A stretch of DNA of 64,000 bases from NCBI RefSeq assembly GCF_027943255.1, contig NC_072895.1:80478001-80542000 (forward strand), in the 5' to 3' direction. The position numbers and the translations under genes are program-made. Below are positions 11,076 through 23,277 of the stretch, piece after piece; the stretch's first letter is position 1, and every line of letters starts with the position of its first letter. The notes below the pieces were generated by a model that was not told where the DNA came from, made no database searches, and saw only the letters and a program-made list of their open reading frames with translations. Source of the stretch: Anastrepha obliqua (taxonomy: Eukaryota; Arthropoda; Insecta; Diptera; Tephritidae).

Positions 11076-12952
11076 GACGTTCGCCAAAATATTCGGGAAA
11101 ATGTTGAGATTCACTTGAGCTGGGCCAATTTGAAAATACCTCCAAAAATCGACTTTTTTACAAAACAAATTAATTTATAAAAATTTTTAATAAAATAAAG
11201 CACCTAATATAGTACCACATATTCGTACAAACGCCCTCTTAATTTTAGTTTTACTACCTCTCTCATTTCTCAATGCATTGCTCACAACAACTTCTAACTC
11301 ATATTATTTGTCAAACTAAGGGAGATTAAGATTGCATGTAAAATCCAAACTTTGTTGTTGTTATACTTCCAGAACATATTCGCATAAACGCATCAACTTA
11401 TTTTTTAAGATAGACATATTTACAGAATGCTGCCTCCATCCATTTTATCACCCCAAAAATAATATCAGAAATCTCATTTTGTTAAACACAAACCATATTT
11501 GCTTTTCCTCTTGATGAAAATGCCGCCCACAGCTTCTACATACATACATTTTCTTTCTTCTTTTTTTGTCAAAGAAAAAAATAAATATTTTCATTTGTAA
11601 AGCCAAATACTTGCTAATGCCAACTAAATTCATTAAGAAGCAAAGCAGTGAACAAAACAGAAATAATATACCCGCTCTTACAACTAAAACTGAGTTTCAA
11701 TTCTTTCATTGTATGCATACATACGAACAAACGTATGGATACATATGTACGTACGTACAAGTATAAAAAAAATTAATGCAACAGTATCGTAATTGCACAC
11801 GTATGTGCATATGTTTGTATTTATGTCAATGTAACTGTTTCTTAAAATGTAGTAATTTTTGTTGCGTTAATTAATTCCTCTTTTAATGTTCTTCGAAAAT
11901 ATTGCACACAACATTGCATTCGGAAAAAAAATTGTTAAATATTTACGGCTGCAACTAAAATGTGCACATTACACTACGTATTTGTTGGGTCTAAGCAGTT
12001 GCGGCCGACTTAATCGTATGGGTTTGTGCGTGACTGCCTCTGCGTACATGAAACTTTTAAGTTATTACAAACGTGGTTTCTAATAGAGGCAATGGCAAAT
12101 TTCCGATCGCATATTTCTCATGAAAAAGCAGTTTCATAAAAGGCACCTAAACAAAGATTTATCCATCAATTATGCTACAAGTATATATTTATGTATATAT
12201 AATAGTATATATATACAAGTATTATAAACACTTAACTAAGGAGAAAATTTAATCACTATTGAAATTATTTGCTTTTTTCTACTATTTAATTTTTTATATT
12301 TTTTATTTTTTATCTTTTTTTATTTTTAATTTTTAGTTTATGATTTCAACTACTGTCAACTAAATACAAATCTAGGGAAGTGTGTGGATTTCGTGCACAA
12401 AAAAAGGCAAAATGCGTGCAATATTTTTCAATGAAGCGGAAATCTCAAATAATTATGCAATACCAAAAGCAGCAATATTCATTCAATAAAACTCGCCTTG
12501 TCTATGTTTGCTATGGCACATCTCGTTTTGATTGCACGCTCATACGAAACCTCCAAATGTTAAATAAGAAAACAGAAGCGCAAGAAAAAAATGGTCGTAA
12601 AAGAGTAAGAAATTAAAAAAAAAGAAAAATTATAAGTTATAAGTTTATAAGACACAGCACGTATCGACTCAAACGCACGTGACTTACATTGTTTATAGAC
12701 AAATTGAGAGTAGGCAATCGACTGAGCAATCAAGTGGCGCTTTGCTTGATCCAAATATTTTCGAAATAACTTACCGTCGAGACTGTTTACACCCAACACA
12801 CATAAATGCACGTATCCTGATTATGGCAAAGTTGCATTTAAAAAAGGGTATTTCATGACAATACAAATAGTTATAAAAATGAGTCTCAAAATTAACCAAT
12901 TGAATATTCAAAATTGTCAAATCTTTCGATTTTACGGTAAATAGAAAAATTT
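11076..12952. other. AT-rich spacer
   Basis: TACATACATA/GTACGTAC simple repeats occur near 11540 and 11740-11765, TATATA near 12180-12225, and TTTTTATTTTTTA near 12280-12340. No gene is recognised. The ORF at 12380-12616 is Lys/Gln-rich with no family signature. Confidence 0.45.
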
Positions 12953-13002
12953 CCAATTGGCGTACATCTTCAATTGGGTCGAGCTCCTACTGCGTATTTG
13001 AA
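12953..13002 (-). repeat. SINE 3'-end fragment
   Basis: CAATTGGCGTACATCTT and GTCGAGCTCCTACTGCGTATT match the terminal ~50 bp of the SINE on the minus strand. It is degenerate. Confidence 0.45.
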
Positions 13003-13079
13003 TAGGTATCACTAAAACGCTGGAGAAGAATAAGCAGCGGTTTTACTGAGTAAATGGCAGAGAATCAGTAGCCGAATGA

Positions 13080-13318
13080 ATTCGCAATTCCGCGGAGTGT
13101 ATAGCAGCGAAAAGTCCAAAGGAGAGAAGTCGTGGATGATTACAGTAATACAACGCAGGTTCACCATTTGAGCGAGTGTCCATGGTTGTTGCGGGTCCGT
13201 TTCCAACAAGTGATTCCGCCAACAAATATGTGCTCGTTGTTATGGACTACTTCAGTAAGTGGCCAGAAGTGTACGCTCCATTAAACAAAGAGGCCAAAAC
13301 CATTTTTGGAAACATTTG
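13080..13318 (+). pseudogene. gypsy-type LTR retrotransposon integrase fragment
   Basis: One frame (codons in phase with 13149) runs SRG, stop, LQ, stop, YNAGSPFERVSMVVAGPFPT and on through NKYVLVVMDYFSKWPEVYAP to a stop at 13316-13318. The first stretch matches the end of the zinc-binding domain, and the second is the start of the integrase catalytic core. The first catalytic Asp, normally in (V/I)D(I/V)AGPFP, is replaced by Val (MVVAGP). The rest of the core, the LTRs and the other pol domains are not visible. It is an isolated relic. Confidence 0.75.
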
Positions 13319-14107
13319 AGGCTGAGGTAGATGCAGACTCGTGTTAAATAAATAACAAAAAATTTAGATACGGATATCAAACAAATGTGTTGAAAAGAAT
13401 AAACAAATCTACCACATAAATTTAAGATGAAAATGGTAAATAACAATACAAATGAATTAAGTATTAGGTTGCGAGTATCACGCGAATATTTGTTTTAGAA
13501 CGTTTGAATTAAACATTATTTTTTGAATGGTGTTGCCACTTATTTTTCTATTCAAAAAGTATTGAAATTGCCCTGCAATGAAAATTATGTACATACATCT
13601 ACTTTTTGAAGCTGCATTAGACGATTTTAGAAATTTAAAAGCTCTTGTGTTTTTCAAGGGCAGACAAGGGCAGAGAGTTAAAAGTTGAATTTTTTGAGCG
13701 ATTTATGCGATTTGCGCTACTTGTAGGCACCAAGGCACTTTGAACAAGAAGCAGCAGTAGAGAAAAAACAACAAAAGCAATGTATTTTGATTTTGCTTTT
13801 GGCCCCTACAATGTCAAAACGAAATGAACAACGATTGAATTGATTTAGAATAACTCAAACGAAATTTGACAATTTAGAAACCAAATAAATAGAAGAAAAA
13901 AATGAAGTCAGCTGCTCTACTACTACCACCTGTTCATACTTTACAAAAACACATTTCAACTAAATGCAGAGACTGCTTGCCTTTCCAAAAATTTAATATT
14001 GTTAAGTGATAATATATTTTTTACGCATGTTAAGCCGCACACATCAACTAGATAATAAATCAATCTTTGTTAAATACTTTTTAATATTTTCGTATATGTA
14101 GAGTTTT
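13319..14107. other. spacer, nothing recognised
   Basis: No coding or repeat family was recognised here. Confidence 0.4.
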
Positions 14108-14435
14108 TAACTTTTTTTTTACTTTTCACTGTTGATTTTTAAAATTCAATGTAAAAAAAATTATTTTTTCAATTTTCTTCCTCTTCTTCCTTTTTTTAAA
14201 TTTTTCTTCTTTTATGTTTCTTCCTCTTCTTCTTTACGTTACTTTTTCTTATTTCGTTTTGCTCCTCCTTCTTCTCCTTTTATTTTGCTTCCTCTTCTTT
14301 TATTTTTATTCTTATTCTTCTTTAATTTTTCGTATTCTTTTATTCTTCTTTGTAATCTTCTTCTTTTATTTTTCTACTTATTTTCTTTTTTTTCCTTTTT
14401 AATCTTCTTCTTCTCTCATTTTTTTCTTGTTTTTC
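14108..14435. repeat. pyrimidine-rich low-complexity tract
   Basis: Over 300 bases are almost pure T with interspersed C (TTC/CTT/TTTTC blocks) on the plus strand. The 158-codon ORF across it is a composition artefact made of Phe, Leu and Ser. Polypurine on the other strand could form unusual DNA structures. Confidence 0.8.
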
Positions 14436-15593
14436 TACTGCTTGCACTATTTGTTGCAAATCGAGTGTATAAGTCTGACATTGAATGTCTTAAATGTGCA
14501 TTGGGTACAACGTCTTCATTTAGTAGTCATTTGTTCAATATTTATTTTATTTTAGTGATTTGTGTGTGTTTTTTTTTTTGGAATTATACGCTAACTGTTT
14601 TCGGCTAACTTTAGAAACAGCGCTAACTAAAATATTTCAATGTCAATGAACTGAGGTGACAGACAAACCGAATAGCAACTACATTTCTCAATGAAAATCT
14701 ATAATCATCAAGCGCTTTTTTTCTCAAATGTCAATCCAATCATTACTGCTCGCTAGTGCTATTACTAATATTTATGCCTTTGCAATTAAAAAAATTACAT
14801 GGGCATAATCATTTTTATGACTCTATGACATATACACATACGTACATACCTATATTACGATGCTAATAATTTTCTAAAGAAAACCCCTTTCAAAACTTGC
14901 AAACCTTGCTGTGCATCAGCTAATATAATACATTTACATATGCACAAAAAGCTTATGCGACATACGTTAATGTAAGAAGTAAAATCGATTCGTAAACAGC
15001 ACATTTTAAGCACTTCGCAGGCTGTGTAACACAACAGCTGATCCACACACTCGAAATATGCAAAGTGTGCTAACTACCGTTTTTAGAGTTTTGCTTAACC
15101 ACTTGTATGTACCTATGTATGTGTGATTGTACCTATACATATGTATAATTGCGATATTTATTGAAGACTTGACTACTAATTTGTGCAAAGTTCATGTGCG
15201 AAAGAGTAAAGGGAAGGTCATAAGCTGATTTTTCTTTAATTATTCGCCAATAAACCTTTCGATGAATTGTAAATTTATATAACTCCATGGCTGGCTTGTA
15301 GATAAACCCATAATGCAAAAAAGCAGATATTAAATGACATTAGCAGCCATGTTGGCCATTTGACTTTTGCTGGTACTATTACATCTTCATCAAAATACAA
15401 CTATCAGATTACAGATATAATTGTGATTATATTTTTCAACTACACTCACTTCAAATTAAATTTTATAACCTAATAAAAGGAAAAAAATAGATGCGTATTT
15501 ACACACCGTAAAAATCCTAAATACCAATACAAGGAAGCTGGTGTACAGTTTTATAAATTTCGAAATACAGTAATTTATCTGTAACTATTAACG
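14436..15593. other. spacer, nothing recognised
   Basis: No gene or repeat family was recognised. There are small CATACATACC tracts near 14835-14850. Confidence 0.4.
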
Positions 15594-15763
15594 ATTAGGC
15601 AATGGCACACCTCTATGAAAAATCTCCACAAAAAAAGCCATCTGCCGTTCGGAGCCAACTTAAAGCTGTAGGTCCCTCCATTTATGAACAACATCAAGAC
15701 GCATACCACAAATAAGAGCAGAAGCTCGGTCAAACACCTAGCAGAAGTGTACGCGCCAATTAT
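15594..15763 (+). repeat. SINE, 5'-truncated
   Basis: It starts within the body at GGCAATGGCACACCTC, continues through TCTGCCGTTCGGAGCC and GTAGGTCCCTCCATTTAT, and ends in GTGTACGCGCCAATTATT. The tRNA-like head is absent. Confidence 0.7.
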
Positions 15764-15975
15764 TTATTCATGACGTGATAACGTCTTATAATTCGATTTA
15801 GCCGGCTGCACGCACGAAAAAATGTGTCGTTATCTTGCTCAATCGTCGTTACCTTGCTTGAACTGCAAGCGAGAGCGCGGAACGAACGACAAAGAGCACA
15901 ATCGGCCCCGCATTCGGCAACGTTCGACATCTGGCTCTCTCCTACTTGAGTGAGCATATATATGTATGTATACGC
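15764..15975. repeat. unidentified GC-rich block next to SINE
   Basis: This ~200-bp block (AGCCGGCTGCACGCACG, GCGAGAGCGCGGAACGAACG, ATCGGCCCCGCATTCGGC) is far more GC-rich than its surroundings. It directly follows the SINE end. It may be part of another repeat, but I cannot name it. The minus-strand ORF 15760-16032 across it has no recognised domain. Confidence 0.35.
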
Positions 15976-15991
15976 GAATTTGTATATAAAT

Positions 15992-16234
15992 TCACATATT
16001 TGTATTTGCATATGCCTTCTTCCTGTGTGCATGGTAATGAACCATTTCTCTGTTGAGAATAGGACGATGATAGGAAAAGTAGGAAATGAAAGGGAGTGTT
16101 TCGAGTGTAATGTGTCTTGAAAAAGGCAAATCGATGATGGTGCCTCTTAGTGTTGTTGACTTATTAACGTCTGGTGCACAATCGAAATTGAACATATCTT
16201 TCATGAATTTGATAAATGTTTCGTCATTTTTCAC
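15992..16234 (-). pseudogene. possible endonuclease-domain fragment of a mobile element
   Basis: The 80-codon minus ORF reads KFMKDMFNFDCAPD, then GTIIDLPFSRHITLET, then FISYFSYHRPIL. The (T)xIDxxFSR and YFSYHxPI pattern resembles the C-terminal strand pair of endonuclease/exonuclease/phosphatase-fold proteins that I recall from uncharacterised insect mobile-element proteins. The assignment is from memory and weak. No upstream catalytic blocks (GDFN) are visible, so if real it is a truncated relic. Confidence 0.3.
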
Positions 16235-18849
16235 GTTTGTGTAAATGTAACTTGATCAATTCCATTGCGATTCCATTTACCTCCTTCTCTATATAAATTA
16301 AAATTTTGTTTTGAAAATTGCAACCATTACATCAGTATTTTCTGTTGACTTTGTCACGTTAAACTATCGTCAGTAAACCGACTTTACAGACAACCTCTTT
16401 TTTATTTTTATTAACGATTCGGCAGCGCTGCTAGCAACAAGAGCAAATAATGAAACTTGAAAAATCCCTGTATCCGTCAAATAAATTTAAGTGAAACTAC
16501 TTCTCTTTTGTATCACGGGCAAACCAAATCAAAGGGTTGAAGTCAAAATTGAGAATAAAATTTGAATTTAATTCAAAATAAAATCTAATTTAATTAAATA
16601 TTTCATTAATAAACCTCAAATGCAATACAACGAAAATATATAAGTCTTTCGTTCCAGGCAAGAACATTAATACCCTGGACAATTGGATATTGATTGTTGA
16701 TGTTTGATGATTGATGGTTGAGGATTAAATGTTATTTGGGGGTTTTGCAGCTTGGTAGTTAATTTAAGGTTTTTAAAAATTTAAGGATTACAAATAAAAA
16801 ACGAGTATTTCGATACTACTTATTTTTTATTACATTCCAATTAAAAATAATAATACTACAAAGCGAAAAGATACTGTTGACCGGACAACCGAAAATAAAA
16901 TCTTAAACAAAATTCTGAATATGTGCTCCAAAAATGCATTTAAATCTGTGGGGTGTCTCAAGCGTAACTCCGCATCGCAAGCCTTCCTTAGCTGCTGACG
17001 TAGACAACCTTTAAGCCGATCGCTCATACATATGGGCATTACAATGTCATTTGTGCTCTAGAACTCTTATCGAAACACGCGCGATCTATTCAATTGATTT
17101 AAACTAATAAACTTAGTATAAAGACAATCATTCACACATCAATCGTGACTTTTATTCTTATAATGACCTTTTTTAATTTTAATAATTCTTTGCAAAAATG
17201 TAGTCAATTGTCCTACAAAAACCCTGTGAACACTAACTAAGCTTTGTTCAAATTAAAAAAAAAATGATTTTTTCATGCAAATTTCTAACTTTTTATTCAG
17301 AATATTTAGTAATATTTCGCGTATGCAGGTTTATTGACTATTGACTTTTTAGTATAATAAAATTCGAATTTAATGTAGTTCAAAATTTACGTTGATTTTT
17401 GAGAATAGATTTTTCTAGCTGTGGAAACTTGTATTCCTTTTTTTATCTTTTCCTTAGAAAAAACTCTGTATATAAGTAAATACGCGATAAATATATACTT
17501 TGAAACTCTTTTCGCTCAGTATCACCACATTATTATCATCAACGAAATATTAATTTATCGCAAAGCATGTAAAATAAGGAATTATTGTAAAATATGCCGA
17601 AACATGCTCTAAGAAATATAACTCAAATTGTATATTATTTTATAAAAGGTGTGAACATTTCATGGCATGCGTGACAGAAAGCATGCCGGAACATAATTTG
17701 GGGTGCCCTGTCAATGGCTAACTGCATCGGCCATTTCGTTACTAACTCATACATTTATACATATTTGGTAAGAGTGGCCTAAAAGCTAAATATTTCAATT
17801 TAACAATTTATTTCTGTTTGTAAATTGTCTGAAATTAAAAATATGAAATAATTTATGGTATTTGATACAAACTTTCGTCATAGATACGTATTTTACGAGC
17901 AGGGGCTGCCGTATTCGACAAAAGTATCTGTTGTAATTTTATAGGCCATTTTTTATGACATGAATAAACCATTTTGATCTGAATATAATGATTTATTGAT
18001 AATTTTGGACATATCAGTAGTAATTTTTAAAAATTTTAAATGATTTACATCAAACATTATAGATAAGCGAACATCACTCAAGATATGAATTGGGCGCTAT
18101 TTGTGCTCCAAAGCTTCGACAGAAAGAAACCACAGTTTTTTTCGCATAACAGATGACAGTTAGTGAATATTAAAAATGTGCCGCCACGACTGAAAATAAC
18201 GTGTTTTAGATGTTTAACGGTAGTCCAAACACATTAAAGGTTTGACAGCTATAAGAGCAATTTTCGTACAAGGTTATTATTTAGTTATTTTATTATTATA
18301 TTAATTAGCTGTAAAAATATTAATTATAAATAATTAATTCAGGAAATATGGACTATTTACAGTATTGTAATGTTACAGAGAATTAGGAACACCAACTGGA
18401 TATTGGCATACATTTCCACTAATTTTGCGACCACAATTGCTGAGTCATGAGGTGGTGGAGAAGGAAAATCACTCGACTTCCTCGATTCAAACGAATGCCA
18501 AACTCAAATAAATTGGCCGATCTGGCTGAAACTTGGTGTGTGTTCTTCCAAGAGATGCTACTAATTAAGCATCGAGGTACGTGCCAGTAGTGTCATCTCT
18601 CTCATCTGGCATGCACTTTTCAAACAACCCTTGTACTATACACCCTCAGACGCAAACATAAACAGTATTTTGACATTTTTCTGAAAACTAGTATATTTGT
18701 AGGTTTCAGTTTAATTCGAAATAAACAGAAAAATTGCGTTAAAAATGTATGCAGATAAATGAACTTGAGAGTAAGGAAAAGGGAGAAATCAGACAGGTGG
18801 AAAAAGAAGGAAGAAGGGGCTTGGATTAGAGGATGACGACCAACAGTGG
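16235..18849. other. AT-rich spacer with one dispersed repeat copy
   Basis: No gene was found. TTGATGATTGATGGTTGA-type short tandem sequence occurs near 16690-16725. A repeat-like block near 18400-18640 contains GGCTGAAACTTGGTGTGTG, a phrase I associate with Tc1/mariner-type untranslated regions, but no ends or ORF support it. Confidence 0.4.
17330..17410 (+). repeat. dispersed AGTATAATAAA repeat, copy 2
   Basis: AGTATAATAAAATTCG (17351) is followed by TTTACGTTGATTTTTGAGA, the same downstream arrangement as at 45.1 and 48.4 kb. Confidence 0.4.
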
Positions 18850-19510
18850 GGGCTTACGTTTGTATTAACCACTTCCAGCTCCTGATGAATTTCACCAGAT
18901 GTGTGATATTTAAACCCACAATATCCGCCGGTGTAGCGAAAAAGTGAGATGTTTAAAACTTAGCCGAGAAGAAGGTGCTGAGATGATTCGACCTCATCCT
19001 CCAGACAGATTCTGCAGAAAGGGCTTGAGGCAAACCCAAGCCTCGCAACATGAATGAGGATACCTACCAAATTCGATATCTGTGGCTTTGTTAGCCTTAG
19101 AAGTTCTCTCGAGCTCACCCGATCAACTCGCGGCCAGAAGAATCTCGCGACTTTGCACGTTTGCGCGCTAGCCCAGCGACGCGAGGACCATCTGTCCAGT
19201 AACAGACCACAGCTTCTTAGGGGAACTCCAACCCCCTCATATTGCGATGAAGCCATCTCAAGGGTCCCCTGTCTATCCAGCTCATCGGCCAAGCAGTTTC
19301 CCTCTATGCCGCTGTGACCAGGAACCCAAGTTAGGATAATATTGAAGTATTTCGATGCAATCGAGAGGGAAGTCAGGCATTCCTAATTTCTAACTAATTT
19401 TGAACGCACAAATAACTAGACCAAGGCTCTAATTACGGCTTTGCTGTCGGGTTAGATATTTACCTCCTTTACTGTAATTATATTACAGAAGCGAACAACC
19501 AATCCACTGC
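18850..19510 (-). pseudogene. non-LTR retrotransposon RNase H to C-terminus
   Basis: The minus strand reads LTWVPGHSGIEGNCLADELD, the C-terminal part of an RNase H domain with the catalytic His region (V.GHSGI.GN..AD.LA). A ~110-residue connector follows, with TCKVARFFWPRVD and LTKPQISNLVGIL, then FCRICLEDEVESSQHLLL, the zinc-knuckle motif. A frameshifted tail reads ITHLVKFIRSWKWL. This order is that of R1/LOA/I-type ORF2 proteins. The first RNase H acidic residues lie in decayed sequence above 19400. Frameshifts at 18960 and 19292 make it a pseudogene. A DNA-directed or reverse transcriptase part is absent. Confidence 0.75.
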
Positions 19511-20773
19511 TTCTTTAATTGAGGTACTTTCGCTTGGAAAACACTACAGTGGTCCGAAAGCCTAAATTTGAGCTAGATGGGGAGCTTCTCACAAATACTC
19601 CCCCACCAACACTTTCGTCCAATTTCGAGCTATCCATAAACCTGTTTGCCATTCCCTGCCTCCAAATGTTACACTGGGCCCACTCTTCCCTTGAAGGAAT
19701 ATAAATGGATTTTTTTTTAAATTATTTATATAAACATAATTCATTGCATAGAAAAGGCCTTATAAATTAAAGTTACGAGCTTTGTACAAAATTCATAAAA
19801 ATTTACCACATTTCAAAAAAAGAATCTTTAAAAAATTTCTGTGCATGCAGTTTTATAGCCCATTCAATTTAGTATAATAAAGTTTAAAGACACTCAAATA
19901 TTCTATTTCTATATTTCTAAGAATCCAGATGAAGAAGCTAAGAATTACTATATTTTTATAAAAAATGTACCAAAAACATTTTCCAAAAAATTTACCATGA
20001 AAAAAATTGTGAAACTCGCAAAGAGATAAAATAACTTAATTGTGGAGCCACGAGTATATATAAGTACGTACATATTTATTTATTTATTTGGTTTGCTTTA
20101 ATATGCATCAAATTTTGATAGAATTCTGCTAATATTTTAATATGTATTTGTATGTAGTACTGGTACACTAAATCAATGCAAAGCCAATCGCAGTTGCTAA
20201 AATTATATTTTTAAGAAACGTTCACACTTTGTTAGCCAAAGAGCTATGAAAGCGTTTAATAAGTTAATATATGTATATAGATATAAAATAATATTATATA
20301 CGAACGTCATCATCCTTCAAATCGACAAAGCAATTGCATATATACGAGTATATTCACGTATACATATATACTTATATGGATGTACGTATGTTACGTTTGG
20401 ACTCGTGTGTATAATAAAAGCATTGTGTTTTTCTATTGGATAATAACATGGTAAATATTTATTAAGTTAATGGTAGCACTCGACCACGCCAACAACACAT
20501 ATGCCTTTAATCGCGACTTATTCAAATAATATTTGCTCCAAAAATTAACTTTATTTAACGTCAATTGTAATTATTCTATTAAATTTCTATGGTATATATA
20601 ATTGGGTTTCTGGAAAAACCTTTTGTATAGTTAATATGTGAATTTACTAGTGTTATTTATAAATAGTATCACTACTAAGAAGGTTAGTCCAAGATACAGG
20701 GTGGTAAAATGTTAGATATAAAAATAAATTTGGTAAACAGATCAGGATTAAATTTTACAATATTTTCTTTGTA
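19511..20773. other. AT-rich spacer
   Basis: It contains one dispersed repeat copy (19845-19905), TATTTATTTATTTATTT near 20073-20090, and ATACATATATA tracts. A lone ACAGGGTGGT near 20696 looks like one terminal repeat of a Tc1/mariner element, but no partner was found. Confidence 0.4.
19845..19905 (+). repeat. dispersed AGTATAATAAAG repeat, copy 3
   Basis: TATAGCCCATTCAATTTAGT runs directly into ATAATAAAG at 19871-19882, followed by a decayed downstream part. Confidence 0.4.
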
Positions 20774-21770
20774 TTGGGTTGGAGAATAAATGCATAGTGT
20801 TTTTGTATTCCATTTTATTTTACAACGATTTGTTTGCTGTTTGGCAAAACTGCCGAAGCAGACCGAGACATTTGTGACGTGAGTGGCCTGTCATAGGCAA
20901 GTATATTGCACGGGAATGGTTTGGAAAGTTCAAAAATGACGCCTTTGACGTCGATGATACGTCCCGTAGCGGAAGGCCTTCTGAGTTCGATGAAGATCGT
21001 CTCAAATCTCTTTTGAAGGAGAACGGTCGACACCAGTCGTGAATTTGCTGAAAAAATGAACTGCGATCATAAAAAGACTCTCCATCTTTTTCAATCAATG
21101 GAATTTACCGAAAAAATTGGAGCCTGGGTGCCCCCCCGAGCTTAACGAAAAAAAACAAAGAAAGTCGCTTTCAAATTATTTCTCAGCATTTCGCCCACCA
21201 TCGAGCAACAGCTTAAACAGCTTTTTTTGTACCGAATCGTCACGGGAGATAAGAAATAGTGGCTACAGGAGATACGCCAAAGCCGAGAGTCAAGTCGGAT
21301 CTTTATCCAAAGAAGATCTTGATATGTATTTGATAGGACTGGGACGGTATGGTGCACTGGGAAATGCTCGAAAAGAATGCCACGGTCAACAAGGAGCTCT
21401 ATATTACCCAGCTACACCGCGTGAATAGGGCTATTCGACTAGAAAAACCTGATCGACATGGTAAAATCACACTCCTTCACAACAACGTCAGGCCCCATGC
21501 TGCACAAGTCGTCACAGCCGCACTCCAAGAGTTCGAATGGAAGGTCCTTCAACATCCGCCGTATTCTCCGGACCGTGCACCGGCCGATTATCATCTTTTT
21601 CGCTCCCTGTCAAACCATATTAAGGGCGTTACCTTCGATAACAAAGAGATCCTTAAAAACTGGCTCAACAACTTCTTTGACACCAGGCCAGACGATTTAT
21701 AGCGGGAGGGCATCAACAAAATTTACCCCAACCTAATGGTTAATGGTCAAATGTCTCATTTAATGCATAA
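20774..21770 (+). pseudogene. mariner element with degenerate DD34D transposase
   Basis: TA (20772-20773) is followed by TTGGGTTGGAGAATAAATGC, a mariner-type terminal repeat. The transposase is broken by frameshifts. IAREWFGKFKNDAFDVDD, SGRPSEFDEDR and GAWVPPELNE (linker) lie in one set of frames, RIVTGDKK holds the first Asp, and 21349-21702 gives NATVNKELYITQLHRVN through HPPYSPDRAPADYHLFRSL. The second catalytic Asp is replaced by Asn (LLHNNVRPH instead of HDNARPH), while the third is present. The right terminal repeat is not clear, so that end is approximate. Confidence 0.75.
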
Positions 21771-22224
21771 TTAGACGTTTTATTAGAAAGGTTATGGTTA
21801 GAAGTATGGCTTTGAAATTGGCTTAATAACTCCTTGCAAACCATATTACCATTAACGAAATTATAGACAAAGATTACATATTTACATCGACTTATACATG
21901 TAAGGCTCAGAATAGTCCGCTATTTCAGTCAAAATTTTTTATACATTTTCGATTTTCCTCGAATGAAGCTCGTAGTTCCATTAGCAGTTCTCAGATTTCA
22001 AAGTTTTAAGGGTCTTTGAAGTCAATAGAATTTCGTTTGATGAAACCAACCATTGCAAATGCTTTGGATATCATATAATCAATACGTTTGGTGAATGAAA
22101 ATTTGGTATCAAAAATACAGCAAGTTATTCTTTTTCAGCTGCTTTGTTACGTGTAAGTTCTTATTACTATGTAGGTACATATGAACTTTTTTATTTCGAC
22201 ATTCTTGCTGATGTATAAAAATAA
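21771..22224. other. spacer, nothing recognised
   Basis: No gene or repeat family was recognised. Confidence 0.4.
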
Positions 22225-22430
22225 CCGCATTTGACGAGGAAGAAGGTTCTTTTTCACCAGGACAACCTCAATTTCCGAAATTAGGTTACGAGTTGCTCAG
22301 ATTTAGCCCTCTGTGACTATTTGGTTCGAATAAAAGGATTATCGGTGAAAATGCCTATTTTGAGAGCCTCTGGTTTATCAAGCAAACTGGTGGCTATATT
22401 GCAAATAAAATGTTTTTTTTTTTGCCTAAT
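22225..22430 (+). pseudogene. short mariner transposase relic
   Basis: Near 22240-22320 the plus strand reads VLFHQDN and, after a deletion and frame change, DLAPCDY. These are the second and third catalytic Asp motifs of mariner brought close together by internal loss. A degenerate C-terminal part (NAYFESL-like, 22345-22370) follows. No terminal repeats were found. Confidence 0.5.
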
Positions 22431-23277
22431 AAAGGGTTCAGAGACTTATTCACGTATGAGCAGACAAACACGGCTAAATCGGTGCACGAAAATGAATTTG
22501 TGAATAGTAATATTTGAATTTATTTTTAGTTTGTACAAATTTAAAATAGTTAATATTATATTAGATGATAGCCGTCTACGAATGCTAAAAATAAATAAAA
22601 AGTTAAACAAAATGCACATTTGGGGGAATTTACATTTAAAACACATGTTTTACTATGTCTCAACTCGTTTAAAATGACAAGGAATAATAATTTTTTTAAA
22701 TACATTTTTAAATAAATTTACTGAAACTTCCCCAAAATTCATACTTGAAAAAAATTTCGACTTAATTGCTACGAACCGGTTCAGAAGCTTGCGAATTTCC
22801 AATTAATAAAGTCACTCACCATTAACTAAATAATGGGCAAGACAGCTAAGTAAACTGGGCAGACAACGATCGGAGTGGGGTTTGCGTATTCAAGTGCGTT
22901 GCAAACGCATACGTGCAAATGTATTTATAAATGCACACATGCATATACATATGTATAAGTATAGGTGCACGCTAAGCGCTCTACTACATATTAACTCATT
23001 ACAGAGAAAATTGTTGTTGCTTTCGCATAGAAATTTTTCGCTTGAGAAATCGAAAGCGAAATTTACAAAGAATTGTATTAAAATAAAATTTCGAAATATA
23101 ATATTAAACAAATATAGGAATTATAGATTTTGAAAAATAAGAAATAAAATGCAGATCGGAGTGTTAGTAATTAAATTTTAAACTATAATCCATTTATAAT
23201 TTTGGTATATTTTAGCGATGTCATGTTCCACTTTTGTAAAATGTTGACTAAAACCATATTAATATGTATATATAATA
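22431..23277. other. AT-rich spacer
   Basis: No gene was found. There are CATGCATATACATATG simple sequences near 22935-22955. Confidence 0.4.

Noticed and set aside
14132..14608. 158-codon plus-strand ORF rich in Phe, Leu and Ser
   Set aside because: It is a translation of a pyrimidine-rich low-complexity tract, with no domain or signal of selection.
18400..18640. MITE suggested by GGCTGAAACTTGGTGTGTG wording
   Set aside because: No terminal inverted repeats or target duplication could be found.
20694..20712. Left end of another Tc1/mariner element (ACAGGGTGGTAAAATG)
   Set aside because: No inverted partner or coding debris was found before the mariner at 20774, so a single short match is not enough.
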